Below are positions 9,638-20,052 of a stretch of 64,000 nt of DNA, in pieces. Position 1 is the stretch's first letter; each line of letters opens with the position of its first letter. The position numbers were made by a program, and so were the translations under genes. This DNA is from Croceicoccus marinus (GTDB lineage Bacteria > Pseudomonadota > Alphaproteobacteria > Sphingomonadales > Sphingomonadaceae): assembly GCF_001661675.2 (NCBI RefSeq), contig NZ_CP019604.1, positions 186,001 through 250,000 on the forward strand, written 5' to 3'. The notes beneath the pieces were generated by a model. The model saw nothing but the letters and a program-made list of their open reading frames with translations. It was not told where the DNA came from and made no database searches.

Positions 9638-10397
9638 AACTTCTTTTCGAACGACCAACGGACCACTCTCCCTTTTTCGCGTTGGGCATCTGCCGGGACA
9701 AGTCGCAAGCTTTTTCTGGATTGAACCGAGCATTGAATTGATCTGGACGCTAGATGTGATTTTGCCGGTGCCAACCGTTCAGCTGCGGCACCCGGCCATC
9801 GAGGGTGCACGTTACGGCCACCCATCTTTGGGCCGCGGCAGCGGCACGGTGACAGACCAAGCTTTGATACACTGGGTGTACGATCTGATAATTACGCCGG
9901 TGATTTGTCGCGCATTGCATGCCGGGCGGGTGCGTTTATCGCCCTTTTCCCGGCTAAGCGAAACCTTGTGATTCCGTTCGTTCGCGAAGAGCTAACCGCG
10001 AAAGCGGTTGTCCGCTGACTACACGGTTTTACCATTCTCTAGCCGATTACAGCACCGGAAGCCGGCCTTCGAACCATGATGAATGAACGGCCGGTTTGGA
10101 GAAGCATCAAACTGGCATCGAACGTCCGATATGAGGTCACGCCAGAGGAGCGTCCGGATGGCAGCTCGCGACCAAATCTTGCCCTTTTCAAGACAGCGGC
10201 GCGAATGTCCGCTCACGTTGAAACCGGTCATTTGCGACATTAATAGCTGGCAAGTATGGAGCGCCGCCCGGACATCCAGCGCTGACTTTTTGAGATACGA
10301 ACGCCGCTCTTCAATGAGAGTCCTCGCCCGCGTGGCGCTACAAGAGGCAGATTTGAGATTATCTTGCCGAAGGTTCAGGTCATCCGACCGTGATCGC
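9638..10397. other. Gap without a convincing gene
   Basis: Open frames here lack recognisable domains and look like chance frames. A perfect small stem-loop, AACCGC-GAAA-GCGGTT, lies at 9994-10009 without a T-run. The stretch around 10203-10245 holds GAATGTCCGCT and TTTGCGACATT, fragments of an intergenic repeat that recurs near 12848, 35470-35690 and 38200. Confidence 0.5.
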
Positions 10398-12452
10398 TCA
10401 GCAGGTCGATATCTGCTGAAACGCATCAGCGAGAATCTTCGGGCAAAATTCCGGATAATCCGTGACCGTCACTTCGGAGATCCGTCGCGCCAAGACGCCA
10501 CGATTGCGAGTGTATCGCTTCAACGGGTCGAAGGTCGAAGCGAGGATGCTCTCAAGCACGTGACCGTTAATCGACGCATATCGTTTCCGGATCCGAACTG
10601 ATGCCCCGCCTAGATACGCGATATCAATAAACCTGCCGTCGTCATCGGGCAGCACGATACCGTTCTGCACCGTATCCGCCAGATGCTGCAGTTCCGATGC
10701 GTCCAACGCATCGAGGGCGCGCGGACTCATTTGCAGGTCCTTGACCGGCATTCGCTCAAGAACCATTAGCATGCCGATCAGGAGCGGATCGAGCAGGATG
10801 TTCTCGACCGTATAGTGCGAGCCCGCGCCGATGACCCGCACCCGTTCGGTCGAAACCGCCTTCGCGTCCCAATCGATTAGACCATAGACGGAGCCTACGC
10901 TCCGGGCGGCCAAGTCACCCACGATCTGCCGGACGACAGCCTCCCCTGCGTGCATCTCGTCGCCAGCGCCGACCGTCACGGCCTTGCTCTTGTCGCGAAT
11001 GCTCGTGCCGATAAAATTCAGCTCCTTGTTCAGCGCAAGGCGGGGTTTGATGGCCGCGTAGATCTTCTCGAAGGCCGCCGCGTCGGTATCGCTTTCGCAG
11101 AAAACCTGCCGCCGCCCGGAATAATCGATCGACAGAGTAGGAACGCCGAACGTGAGTTTGTTGATCGCCTCCTGCTTCGACACACGCTGAGGCCGTCCGT
11201 CCACCATCGCGAAGATGGATTTGTCAGGCGACAGAGCGACAGTGGTCGGCGAGTGCGTCGTCAGAATGACCCGGATGCCGAGTTCACCCACGATCCCCCG
11301 TTCGATCGCGCTCAACCAGCGTTGAACCATCTCCGGATGGAGTGAGGCATCCATCTCGTCCAGCAGCAAAAGCATAGGCCGCTGAAAACCGACCATCGCG
11401 GGGTTAGGCCGCATGACGCTGACGGCGAAGCGGAGCAGAACCTGTTCACCGGACGACAGATCGCTGAAGGTCAGTTCATCACCACCGTCGTTCAGACGAA
11501 GCCGGAAGCGAACCGAAAGCGCCATATCGAGTGATGGCGGCACCACCTCGAAAGGAAGGCCCATCGCTGCAAGCAGCTCGGTGACAGTTTCCCAAGGCGG
11601 CGGACCATATTTAATCACGAATTGATCATGGTCGAGAAACTGCGTCCTAGCACCGCGTTTAGCCTGGATTTCGTCCATATCGTTGGTGAACACTCGATCG
11701 CGATAGGCACCGAATAACTCGACTATGTTTGGCTGGAACATCTCCACCGAGATACGAGACCGTAGAGATTCGGCCATCTCTTGCGTCACTTCCAGTGCCG
11801 TGACACCAAACTCCGTCTGCGCGATACTAAGATCGCTGAAGAACATGCTGTTTGTCGGATCTGATGTAGTGGATTGCATCTTGAGAGCTTCCGCGGCCTC
11901 AAGGAAGATATCGATCATTTGTTTAGCACGGGCATCGTGCTCAGCTATTCCGGCGCGCTGTGAAAGCTGGACAGGTCCCAGACGCCAAGGATCTTCTTCC
12001 GGCGTCAAGAGAGCGTCCAAATTTCCGTCAAGCAAATCAGCCAAGCGCTTCCGGACAACAAGCAGCAGCTCCGCTCGCTTATTTTCGAAAGCGTACATCG
12101 GATAGGGCATCGCCTGTGGCGGAGCGGCGGTATTACCAAACCGTTCGCCCAGCTTGCTGGCCCGTTCAGAAGCAAACTGACCGTCCGTATCCGCCCAATT
12201 TCGGATCAACGTAATCTGCGGATGCCCTGACGGTTGCATGGGTGGAACATAGCCGGCGGGCATCCCGGGCATTGGCGCAGGTGGTGCCAATTGACCGAAC
12301 AGATCGCAGCGAATGTTCTGCATGTGCAGGCCATTGAGCAGCTGGCTTTTCCCGCTGCCATTTAGCCCAGTGAGTATGGTCAGCGCCGGAAGATCGATCG
12401 GCTCGAAGGTGGGTATCGCCTTGTACGGTGCAAACGTAGTGATCTTCATCAT
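10398..12452 (-). CDS. AAA ATPase with TOPRIM-like C-terminus (OLD-like)
   Basis: 684-residue protein with an ABC/SMC-type ATPase: Walker A GLNGSGKS at residues 29-36, a signature-like SSGEQVLLRF, and Walker B LLLLDEMDASLHPE. The region after about residue 450 contains CESDTD and later LIDWD, in the order expected for the acidic residues of a TOPRIM nuclease. This layout is that of OLD-family and related overcoming-lysogenisation nucleases, many of which act in phage defence. No UvrD-like helicase partner (as in Gabija) is adjacent. It lies 573 bases from the type I restriction operon, so a defence role is reasonable but inferred. Confidence 0.75.
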   Translation of the reverse strand: MMKITTFAPYKAIPTFEPIDLPALTILTGLNGSGKSQLLNGLHMQNIRCDLFGQLAPPAPMPGMPAGYVPPMQPSGHPQITLIRNWADTDGQFASERASKLGERFGNTAAPPQAMPYPMYAFENKRAELLLVVRKRLADLLDGNLDALLTPEEDPWRLGPVQLSQRAGIAEHDARAKQMIDIFLEAAEALKMQSTTSDPTNSMFFSDLSIAQTEFGVTALEVTQEMAESLRSRISVEMFQPNIVELFGAYRDRVFTNDMDEIQAKRGARTQFLDHDQFVIKYGPPPWETVTELLAAMGLPFEVVPPSLDMALSVRFRLRLNDGGDELTFSDLSSGEQVLLRFAVSVMRPNPAMVGFQRPMLLLLDEMDASLHPEMVQRWLSAIERGIVGELGIRVILTTHSPTTVALSPDKSIFAMVDGRPQRVSKQEAINKLTFGVPTLSIDYSGRRQVFCESDTDAAAFEKIYAAIKPRLALNKELNFIGTSIRDKSKAVTVGAGDEMHAGEAVVRQIVGDLAARSVGSVYGLIDWDAKAVSTERVRVIGAGSHYTVENILLDPLLIGMLMVLERMPVKDLQMSPRALDALDASELQHLADTVQNGIVLPDDDGRFIDIAYLGGASVRIRKRYASINGHVLESILASTFDPLKRYTRNRGVLARRISEVTVTDYPEFCPKILADAFQQISTC

Positions 12453-13025
12453 CAGGTTCTCATCAAGGGTCTATTACACGACCCTATCGATGTAACCAGT
12501 GCTCCGTCCATAGTCAGCGTCGGATGGTGCAGCGCCCCTTAGGATAATAACACGTTCTCTCGCGGATGTTTGAGAAGATGCGGTTGGTATATCGACTAAC
12601 GATTGCCTTAGCGCTGACGCGTGATGGTAGATGGGCGACCTTTCTCATCAACGTGCCGGTAATGCGACATTCCAGAAACGGCCATTCCCGCGCATTCGCA
12701 CAACGATCATCAGCGCTTCAGGAATGGCAGGTGTTGAATGGGCACCTGCCATGCCCGGCAAAGCTCGCGAATGGCGGCTCTGTCCCAATTTAAGCCGGTG
12801 CGAGTGGCTCGTTAGCCCAGCATAGAGCCATAACGTAGGTGAACAAATGTCCGCTTCTGGGAAACGGAAAAGGGGCGCTGAACGTCCAGTTTGGGGTCCT
12901 CGCTACGTCAGAGCCGCCAGACAACTCCTGCCCTACATTCAGCAGTTCAGGGCGAAGGTCAGCAACATTGCTTGGTTCGCTAAGATCTGCCGTATTCCCG
13001 CGACCAGTATCAGCGAAGCAAGCGT
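12453..13025. other. Gap between OLD-like ATPase gene and hsdR
   Basis: No convincing gene. It contains ATGCGACATTCCAGAAACGG near 12660 and AATGTCCGCTTCTGGGAAAC near 12847. These are copies, in both orientations, of the degenerate intergenic repeat also seen at 10200, 35500 and 38200. Confidence 0.5.
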
Positions 13026-16000
13026 TCACCATCGCTCTGCTAGCAACTCGGCCTGCTGGATGACTGTTTGAACGGCGACGTCCTGAAGGTCAGGGGGGAA
13101 ACCGTATTTGCGCAGGATCCGCTTAACCAGCACCCGCATGCGCGCGCGGGCGCTTTCGCGATGAGACCAATCGACTGTAGCACCCGCGCGTAAGGTGTTC
13201 ACCAGCTCTGCGGCGATTACCTTCAGACTGTCGTTGCCTATGATGTCTACGGCGCTCTCGTTGTCGGCCAGCGCGTCGTAGAAGGCAATCTCGTCACGGG
13301 TCAGGCCTTCTGCCTCGCCGCGCGCCTGTTCGGCGCGGATCTGCTTGGCCAGATCGATCAGCGTCTGCAGCACCTCGACCGTGCTAACGGCGTTGGTGTG
13401 GTAACGGGCGATGGCGTCGGTCAGGCGTTCGGAATAGCGTCGGCTCTCGACCGCGTTGGTGCGGCTGCGCGAGCGGATCTGGTCGCCAAGCAGCTTCTTC
13501 AACGCCTCCAGCGCCAGGTTCGGTCGATCCATCGCCTTCACCTCGGCAAGGAAGTCATCGGACAGGATCGAGATGTCGGGCGTACTCAGCCCTGCAGCTT
13601 GCAGGATGTCGACAATCTCGGTCGATACCACCGACTTGTCGATGAGCTGCTGGACGGCGAAGTCGCGGTCGCTGGTCGAGCCGCTGCCGCTACCTGTCTT
13701 GGCAAGCGCGGCGCGGATCGTCTGGTAGAAGGCGATATCGTCACGGATCGCGCGGGCCTCGACGTTGGCGGCGGCGAGCGCGAAAGCCTTGGTCAGCGCG
13801 AGCACCGCGTCTTGGAAGCGGCGGTGCGCAGCTTTACGGGCGTCGTCATTCGTCTCCTTCGCGGCCGCTTCATGCTGGCGGGCAAGGACGAACTCGATTG
13901 CCTCGGCGAGGCACTTCAGCCGCTCAACCGGCGTGCCGGATATTCCGGGCGTGCAGTCGAAGCCGTGGAACATCGCCTGGACCACGTCAAACTTCTCGAG
14001 CAGCACCGCGACCGCCTGCGCCTCATCGATTCCTGTCTCGGCGGCGTCGGAGGCGGAATACTGGCCAAGCGCCTTCTTCAGGTTCTGCGCGACGCCGATG
14101 TAATCAACCACCAGTCCGGCCGGCTTGTCGCGGAACACCCGGTTCACCCGTGCGATGGCCTGCATCAGGCCGTGGCCGCGCATCGGCTTGTCGATATACA
14201 TGGTGTGCATCGACGGCGCGTCGAAGCCGGTCAGCCACATATCGCGCACAATCACGAGCCGCAGCGGATCGGCCGGGTCCTTGGCCCGCTTGGCCAACAA
14301 ATCACGCCGCGCCTTGTTGCCGATGTGGGGCTGCCACGCGGGCAGATCGGCGGCGGAGCCGGTCATGACGACCTTAACCGTGCCCTGCCTGTCGTCTTCA
14401 TCGTGCCATTCGGGCCGTAGCGCGATGAGCTCGTAGTATAGCGCCACGCAGATGCGGCGGCTCATGCAGACGACCATCGCTTTGCCATCCATCGCTGTCA
14501 GCCGGTCCTCCAGATGGGCGACCAGATCGGCGGCGACCATCTCAAGCCGTTTCTTCGATCCAACCAGCTTCTCCACTGCAGACCAGCGTTGCTTCAGCCG
14601 CTCTTGCTCGCTTGTCGCCTCGTCCTCGGTAAGTCCGTCGATCTCGGCATCAATGACGGGCAGCTCTTCGGGTGGCAGTTCGATGCGGGCGAGGCGGCTC
14701 TCGTAGTAGATCGGCACAGTCGCGCCGTCCTCGACAGCGCGGGAGATGTCGTAGATGTCGACATAATCGCCGAACACGGCGGGCGTGTTGACGTCGTCCT
14801 TCTCGATCGGCGTCCCCGTGAAGCCGATGAATGAGGCGTTTGGCAGTGCGTCGCGGAGATACTTGGCGAAGCCATAGGCCAGCTCACCCGTCTTGCGGTC
14901 AATCCGTGCACGGAAACCGTATTGCGATCGGTGGGCCTCGTCCGCGATAACGATGACGTTGCGACGATTGCTGACCACGGGATAGTCGCTCGTCCCCGCC
15001 GCCGGCGCGAACTTCTGCATGGTGGTGAAGATCACCCCGCCGGACGCGCGGTCGAGCCGGTCGGTCAGGTCCTCGCGGCTGTCGATCTGGATGGGCGTCT
15101 GACGGATCAGGTCGGCGCACATCGAGAAGGTGGCGAAGAGCTGGTCGTCCAGGTCGTTGCGATCGGTGATGACGACGATCGTCGGGTTCTCCAGCGCCGG
15201 CTCCCGCACCAGTAGCCCGGCATAGAAGGCCATCAGGAAGCTCTTGCCACTACCTTGCGTGTGCCAGATGACGCCGATCCGGCGGTCGCCGTCAGGATGC
15301 AACGCGGCGTCGGGCAGACCGTAGCGTAACGGGCTTTCGCGCACCGCCTTTGCAGCCGAGATGCCCGGCACGGCCCGCAGGGTCGCGGCGACGGCACGCT
15401 GTGCGGCATAGAACTGGTGATAGCCGGCGATGATCTTGACGACGCCACGCCCGGCATCGCCGAACACCGTGAAGTCCCGGATCAGCATCAGGAGGCGTTG
15501 CTGGTCGAGCACGCCGGCGATCATCACCTCCAGCTCGGGCAGGCCCTTGGGCGCGATGTCCTCGCCATCCACGGTGCGCCACGGCATAAACCGCTCCTCG
15601 TCCGCGGTCAGCGAACCTACTCGCGCGGTCATGCCGTCGGAGGCGATCAGCAGCGCGTTGGTGCGGAACAGCGATCCAATCTCGCGCTTGTAGGTCTGGA
15701 GCTGGTTGTAGGCGCCGGAGACGGTGGCGTTCTCGTCGCCCGGATTCTTCAGCTCGATCACCGCGATGGGCAGGCCATTGAGGAACAGCACGATATCGGG
15801 CCGGCGGGTATGACCGCGCTCGATGACGGTGAACTGGTTGATGGCCAGCCAGTCGTTCATGTCGAGGCCGCATCCGGCAGGGCTGAAGTCGACCAGCCGC
15901 ACGCGGTCGCCACGGATAGCGCCATCGGCGGCGCGATATTCTACCGGCACCCCTTCGACGATCAGCCCGTGGAGACGCCGGTTCTCCTCCACCTGGCCCG

Positions 16001-16238
16001 GCATCTCGACCGCCATGACCTTGCGGACCGCATCGGCGCGTGCGTCGGCGGGTATGTGCGGGTTCAGTCGATCGACAGCGGCGGTAAGGCGCGCAGCAAG
16101 GATGACGTCGCTGTTGGCGGCACGCTCGGGCGCCTTACCGTCAGGCGAGGCGTCGATGCCGAAGGCGACCTGCCAGCCCCGCTCTGCCAGCCAGGCGAGC
16201 GCGGCCTCCTCGACAACGGATTCGGTGAGCTTAGCCAA
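13026..16238 (-). CDS. hsdR: Type I restriction enzyme R subunit HsdR
   Basis: Motor and nuclease subunit of a type I restriction-modification complex. The N-terminal nuclease region has [19 protein letters not shown] (PD-(D/E)xK pattern). The translocase follows with Walker A HTQGSGKS and DEAH box IADEAH, then helicase motifs such as FTGTP. The start is set at TTG 16238, giving [16 protein letters not shown], the usual HsdR N-terminus, with only 8 bases of overlap with orf134. The ATG at 16331 would add 31 residues and a 101-base overlap. 1070 residues is normal for the family. It is the last gene of the operon and depends on an hsdS that is now interrupted. Confidence 0.93.
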   Translation of the reverse strand: MAKLTESVVEEAALAWLAERGWQVAFGIDASPDGKAPERAANSDVILAARLTAAVDRLNPHIPADARADAVRKVMAVEMPGQVEENRRLHGLIVEGVPVEYRAADGAIRGDRVRLVDFSPAGCGLDMNDWLAINQFTVIERGHTRRPDIVLFLNGLPIAVIELKNPGDENATVSGAYNQLQTYKREIGSLFRTNALLIASDGMTARVGSLTADEERFMPWRTVDGEDIAPKGLPELEVMIAGVLDQQRLLMLIRDFTVFGDAGRGVVKIIAGYHQFYAAQRAVAATLRAVPGISAAKAVRESPLRYGLPDAALHPDGDRRIGVIWHTQGSGKSFLMAFYAGLLVREPALENPTIVVITDRNDLDDQLFATFSMCADLIRQTPIQIDSREDLTDRLDRASGGVIFTTMQKFAPAAGTSDYPVVSNRRNVIVIADEAHRSQYGFRARIDRKTGELAYGFAKYLRDALPNASFIGFTGTPIEKDDVNTPAVFGDYVDIYDISRAVEDGATVPIYYESRLARIELPPEELPVIDAEIDGLTEDEATSEQERLKQRWSAVEKLVGSKKRLEMVAADLVAHLEDRLTAMDGKAMVVCMSRRICVALYYELIALRPEWHDEDDRQGTVKVVMTGSAADLPAWQPHIGNKARRDLLAKRAKDPADPLRLVIVRDMWLTGFDAPSMHTMYIDKPMRGHGLMQAIARVNRVFRDKPAGLVVDYIGVAQNLKKALGQYSASDAAETGIDEAQAVAVLLEKFDVVQAMFHGFDCTPGISGTPVERLKCLAEAIEFVLARQHEAAAKETNDDARKAAHRRFQDAVLALTKAFALAAANVEARAIRDDIAFYQTIRAALAKTGSGSGSTSDRDFAVQQLIDKSVVSTEIVDILQAAGLSTPDISILSDDFLAEVKAMDRPNLALEALKKLLGDQIRSRSRTNAVESRRYSERLTDAIARYHTNAVSTVEVLQTLIDLAKQIRAEQARGEAEGLTRDEIAFYDALADNESAVDIIGNDSLKVIAAELVNTLRAGATVDWSHRESARARMRVLVKRILRKYGFPPDLQDVAVQTVIQQAELLAERW

Positions 16239-16635
16239 AGGTGGACGACCAGGATCGAGGCGGAAAGGCGCGATCCATGGCGCATCGATCCAGAGCCGAT
16301 CGTACCTGATCCGACGCAGTTCGGTCGCCATCCACGTCGTTCAGGCGATCGATCAAGTCTCGCTCAGGGCGCGACAACGTTGCCAGTGCGTGATCGATAT
16401 ACGGCGTGATGGTCCCGTCCCACGCGGACTCCAGCGCCTCATGCGGGCCATGATGCCGCTTGTGGCAATATTCATCCCACAGCGTGCGACAGCCATGGTC
16501 ATCGCCGAAGATGCCTGTTGCTTCGAAGCGCTGCATTGCGTGCACCACCTTGCGGGCCAGCCGGTCGTAGGTCCAGTCGGCAAAATGATCAGCGGCGCGG
16601 ATCACATCGTCATACGGGTCCTCGCTGTTGGTCAT
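16231..16635 (-). CDS. Hypothetical protein inside the type I R-M operon
   Basis: 134-residue protein of unknown function, rich in acidic residues and His/Trp ([25 protein letters not shown]). Its ATG overlaps the hsdS stop by 4 bases, and its TAA overlaps the preferred TTG start of hsdR, so it is translationally coupled on both sides. That coupling is the main evidence that it is a real gene. I recognise no domain. The operon position between hsdS and hsdR resembles that of accessory or anti-restriction-guard genes in other type I loci. Confidence 0.65.
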   Translation of the reverse strand: MTNSEDPYDDVIRAADHFADWTYDRLARKVVHAMQRFEATGIFGDDHGCRTLWDEYCHKRHHGPHEALESAWDGTITPYIDHALATLSRPERDLIDRLNDVDGDRTASDQVRSALDRCAMDRAFPPRSWSSTFG

Positions 16636-17769
16636 GCTGCCAGGGCTTCAGCATCTCGAACGCGGATCTCGCCTGACATCAGCTTCGGGAGGAGCGCGTC
16701 GCGGGTGGTGACGAGCTTGCGGGTTTCTGCCCGGTTCTGAAGCATCAGCTTCATCATCGGCCCTACCGTGCGCTCAAATGCCTCGAACAAGGTTGAGGAT
16801 CCGACCAACGCCTCGACTGCGCGCAATGCAGGCGGAGAGATGCGCTGATGGCTCTTCGACGTGCCGGTGACCATGCCTTCCATGGTCTGGCGGAAGGCAT
16901 TGTCACTAAACAGGGCGAAGAGCAGACTACCGCTTGCAGGCGCCTTGGGCACGAAGGCGAGGAACTCCGTCGATGCGATCTGACGCATTTCGCCCTTTTC
17001 GTTCGGCACCCAAACCCGTGAGATTTCAGGGTTGAGCTTCGAGAGCAATACGGCACCGGCCGGCACCAGTGTCTTGTTGCTCTTGATGCTGTTACCCGTA
17101 TCTAACGCAGGCGAACCGCCGGCGTCGAATGCCGGCAAGCTGTAATGCTCGAACACCTCTTCGCCAGTCGCACCCGGATTGATGGTGGCGGTATGCTGGT
17201 GCGCAAGATCGCTCAAGGTGTGGCTGTGCCATCCCTTGGGCGCGCTATCCTCGCCTAGGCTGTCGGGGAAAAGGGACCAAAGGTCTGGGGCGAGATAGGC
17301 GGAGCGGCCTTCGGCCTTGGCGCGGGTGGGGCCGAAATCGACGAACCAGTCCCGGAACAACGCCCGCGCGCTCGCCTCCAGCGTTTCGTTCATCCGGCGA
17401 TTGAGTTCGATCTTGTTATCGAGAGCCGAGAGGACGGCGGATATTCTTTGCTGCTCGGCAACCGGCGGCAGCTTGAAACTGTAGGACAGTATACGTCCGG
17501 GCGACGTATGCTTTACAGTCGACCCGGTGGCACTTCCCAAAACTTCATGACGATAGCCATTAGTCCGCATGAGCCAAGCGATGAACGATAAGTCTGCACT
17601 GTGATCTTTAAGAGTTACCTTACCAACACGTTGGTTATGCAGAAAGCGGAAATCGCTGTCGGGAACTGTGGCGGAATAGCCCAGCGTATCGGCTTGCTTG
17701 CTGAGGTCCGTCATGGTCACGATGACGTCGCCCGGTGACAGGACATATTCGGCCGGCACTGGGCCATCG
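16632..17769 (-). pseudogene. hsdS: HsdS specificity subunit, 3' part cut off by an IS element
   Basis: C-terminal piece of the DNA-recognition subunit. The frame resumes at YDGPVPAEYVLSPGD, continues with IVTMTDLSKQADTLGY and the conserved LPPVAEQQRISAVLSALDNKI spacer, and then the second target-recognition domain. Removing the IS5-family element and one TAA copy joins it in frame to the 5' fragment at 18683-18843 (KVKS-YDGP). The frame stays open into the IS left end up to ATG 17867, so a shortened fusion protein could in principle be made. As it stands the first recognition domain is broken. Confidence 0.9.
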
Positions 17770-17772
17770 TAA

Positions 17773-18679
17773 GAGGCTGTGTCGAAAAGGGTTGAGTGGC
17801 CGGGATTTGGCTGATTCCAGAGGGTTGCTGAGACCAATCCGGAGCCTTGCATGTGGACCCCGACCACCCGTCGGCATCATAGCCGACAAACGCCGCGCTA
17901 TGCGAGCGATCTTACCGATGCCGAGTGGGATCTGATCGCGCCGTATCTGCCACCGCCGGAGCGCAAGGGGCGGCCACGAGCACATGCCATGCGCGAGATC
18001 GTCAATGGTATCTTCTACGTGCTGCGGACCGGCTGCCCCTGGCGGCTGATCCCGTCGGACCTGCCACCATGGTCGACGCTGTGGCGCTGGTTCCGGCACT
18101 GGCGGGACGAGGGGCTGTTTGCACAGATCAGCCATCGCCTGGTGATCCGCGAGCGCGAACGTTGGGGACGCGAACCATCACCCTCGGCCGCCGTGATCGA
18201 CAGCCAGTCGGTCAAGACGACCGAGAGCGGCGGGCCACGCGGCTACGATGCCGCCAAGAAGATCCTTGGCCGCAAGCGGCAGGCGATGGTCGATACCGAC
18301 GGCCGGTTGCTCGGGCTGCAGGTCGACCCTGCCGATGTGCAGGATCGCGACGGCGCGGTGCCGCTGCTCAAGGCATCGCGTGCCCGACATCCGTTCGTCG
18401 CCAAGGCGTTCGCCGACAGCGCCTACAATGCCGACCGGGTTGCCAGCGCCACCAGCATCGATGTGCAGATCGTCCGCAAGATCGCCGACCAGACCGGCTT
18501 CGTCGTCCATCCCCGCCGCTGGGTTGTCGAGCGCACCTTCGCCTGGCTCGGCCGCAACCGCCGCCTCGCCAAGGACTTCGAGGCGACCGTCGCATCTGCA
18601 ACAGCCTTCATCTACGCCGCTTCAGCCATGCTCCTCACCCGCCGACTGGCGCGGCCGAAGTGACTTTCGACACAGACTC
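17773..18679 (+). mobile_element. IS5-family insertion sequence in hsdS
   Basis: 907-bp element. Ends are imperfect inverted repeats: the left begins GAGGCTGTGTCGAAAAG and the right, reverse-complemented, GAGTCTGTGTCGAAAGT. Both ends are flanked by TAA (17770-17772 and 18680-18682), a 3-bp TNA-type target duplication as made by the IS427-like group of IS5. It carries one transposase gene. Precise excision with one TAA restores hsdS, so insertion is recent or at least unscarred. Confidence 0.92.
17851..18663 (+). CDS. IS5 family transposase
   Basis: 270-residue DDE transposase. The N-terminal DUF4096-like segment reads DLTDAEWDLIAPYLPPPERK. Catalytic Asp lie in VIDSQSVKTTE and FADSAYNADR, and the Glu in VERTFAWLGRNRR. 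Full length and uninterrupted, so the element is probably active. It is read opposite to the host hsd operon. Confidence 0.93.
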   Translation: MWTPTTRRHHSRQTPRYASDLTDAEWDLIAPYLPPPERKGRPRAHAMREIVNGIFYVLRTGCPWRLIPSDLPPWSTLWRWFRHWRDEGLFAQISHRLVIRERERWGREPSPSAAVIDSQSVKTTESGGPRGYDAAKKILGRKRQAMVDTDGRLLGLQVDPADVQDRDGAVPLLKASRARHPFVAKAFADSAYNADRVASATSIDVQIVRKIADQTGFVVHPRRWVVERTFAWLGRNRRLAKDFEATVASATAFIYAASAMLLTRRLARPK

Positions 18680-18682
18680 TAA

Positions 18683-18843
18683 GACTTCACTTTGCCGAGC
18701 TGAAATCCTCCGCCGATTGCGAAATTCCCAGGAGTAACCAGCACGTCGCTGGTCACATAATCGACAAAATATTCTCCCTTGAAGGCAAAGCCATGCTGGA
18801 CGGTGATAAGATCATCGAGGCGAACCTGAGCCCAGTTATCCAT
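18683..18843 (-). pseudogene. hsdS: HsdS specificity subunit, 5' fragment
   Basis: First 53 residues of HsdS, beginning MDNWAQVRLDDLITVQHG and reaching GNFAIGGGFQLGKVKS. It then meets a stop codon created at the IS junction. The ATG overlaps the fic stop by one base (TGATG), showing that hsdS was translationally coupled to fic. Too short to be annotated by length alone. Identified by matching the family and by exact in-frame joining to 17769. Confidence 0.85.
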
Positions 18844-20039
18844 CACGCCGCCCCACCCACAAACAGCGCAACCAGTCGCTGGTTCATATAGTAGTTACTC
18901 CGCCCGAACCGCTGCTTGTCCAAGAACCCCGCCTCTGCCAACATGTCGAGATACTTGGTCGCGGTTGGTCGCGATACGCCCAGCTCCCTCTCGACGTAGT
19001 CGATCCGCGTATAGGGATGGCGGAACATGTTGTTGAGCAGGTCCTGCGAGTAGATCTTCGGATGCTCGGCGCGGATGCGTTGCTTGTACTCGGCCATCAG
19101 CACGCGCATTCCCTCGATCAGCGCCAGCGTGCCCTTCGCCGTCTCGGCGACACCGCGGATCATGTACAGCAGCCATGCCTCCCATGCCTCCGCCGCGCCC
19201 TCGCTGTCGCGCACGGCTTGGAGCAGCCGGTAATATTCGCCTTTCCGCCCGGTGATCCATCGGCTGAGATACAGCACCGGCACGTCAAGCAGCCCGGAAT
19301 GCGTCAGATACAGCACGTTGATGATCCGCCCCAGTCGGCCGTTGCCGTCGCTGAAGGGGTGGATGCTTTCGAACTGGTGGTGGACGATCGCCATCTTCAC
19401 CAGCGGGTCAAGGTCGCTCGTCTCGTCCTCGTTGATGAACCGCTCCAGCGCCGCCATGTGCGCGCGCACGGCGCTGCCTTCCTGCGGCGGGACATAGACC
19501 ATCTCGCCGGTCTGGTCGTTCTTCAGCGCGGTGCCTGGTGTGTTGCGGAACTCCTCGTCGGTTCGCTTCAACATCTGGAACATGGCGATGATCATGTTGT
19601 TGGTCAGCAGCCCGCCCAGCCGCCGCTGTTCGACAAAGCCATGGCGCAGCGCGTCGGCATAGCGCGCCACCTCCTTCGCCGCGGGGGAGGCGGGGTTCTC
19701 CGGAAAGGCATTGGCCTGGAACAGCTCATCCTGGGTGGTGACGATGTTCTCGATCTCCGAACTCGCCTTCGCCTCCTGCAAGGCAAGCGTGTCGATCAGG
19801 ATGCCTTGATTGGGTATCGAGGCAGCTCGGCCCTTCAGCTCGGCGAGGTGCCGGTGCGCCTGCGCCAGTGCGCGCAGCACCGCTGGCGTCTCCTCCACGC
19901 CGGGCGGCGGCAGGTTCGGGATGGCGTAGCTAGCCTTCAGCACCGGTCGGCGGTTCCTTGAAACGACATGCAGAATTTTTTGCACATCGCGTGGGACGTG
20001 TAAAGAAAACGGCGTTTCCTTTTCACGTCGTGCATACAT
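18843..20039 (-). CDS. Fic family protein within the type I R-M operon
   Basis: 398-residue Fic-domain protein, expected to transfer AMP (or another nucleotide) to a hydroxyl side chain of a target. The Fic core HPFSDGNGRLGR carries catalytic His and the nucleotide-binding loop. An upstream SSEIEN fits the inhibitory helix motif [S/T]xxxE[G/N], placing it with self-inhibited class II Fic proteins. A C-terminal winged-helix segment reads YTRIDYVERELGVSRPTATKYLDML, so it may bind DNA. It starts 13 bases after hsdM and its stop overlaps the hsdS start, so it is an integral cistron of the restriction operon. Target unknown. Confidence 0.9.
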   Translation of the reverse strand: MYARREKETPFSLHVPRDVQKILHVVSRNRRPVLKASYAIPNLPPPGVEETPAVLRALAQAHRHLAELKGRAASIPNQGILIDTLALQEAKASSEIENIVTTQDELFQANAFPENPASPAAKEVARYADALRHGFVEQRRLGGLLTNNMIIAMFQMLKRTDEEFRNTPGTALKNDQTGEMVYVPPQEGSAVRAHMAALERFINEDETSDLDPLVKMAIVHHQFESIHPFSDGNGRLGRIINVLYLTHSGLLDVPVLYLSRWITGRKGEYYRLLQAVRDSEGAAEAWEAWLLYMIRGVAETAKGTLALIEGMRVLMAEYKQRIRAEHPKIYSQDLLNNMFRHPYTRIDYVERELGVSRPTATKYLDMLAEAGFLDKQRFGRSNYYMNQRLVALFVGGAA

Positions 20040-20052
20040 GCAAAGACGCTGA

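Noticed and set aside
10019..10426. 135-codon minus-strand frame after the OLD-like gene
   Set aside because: No domain and odd composition; the region contains intergenic repeat fragments.
10398..12452. Gabija (GajA) assignment for the OLD-like protein
   Set aside because: No UvrD/GajB helicase gene is adjacent, so only OLD-like is supported.
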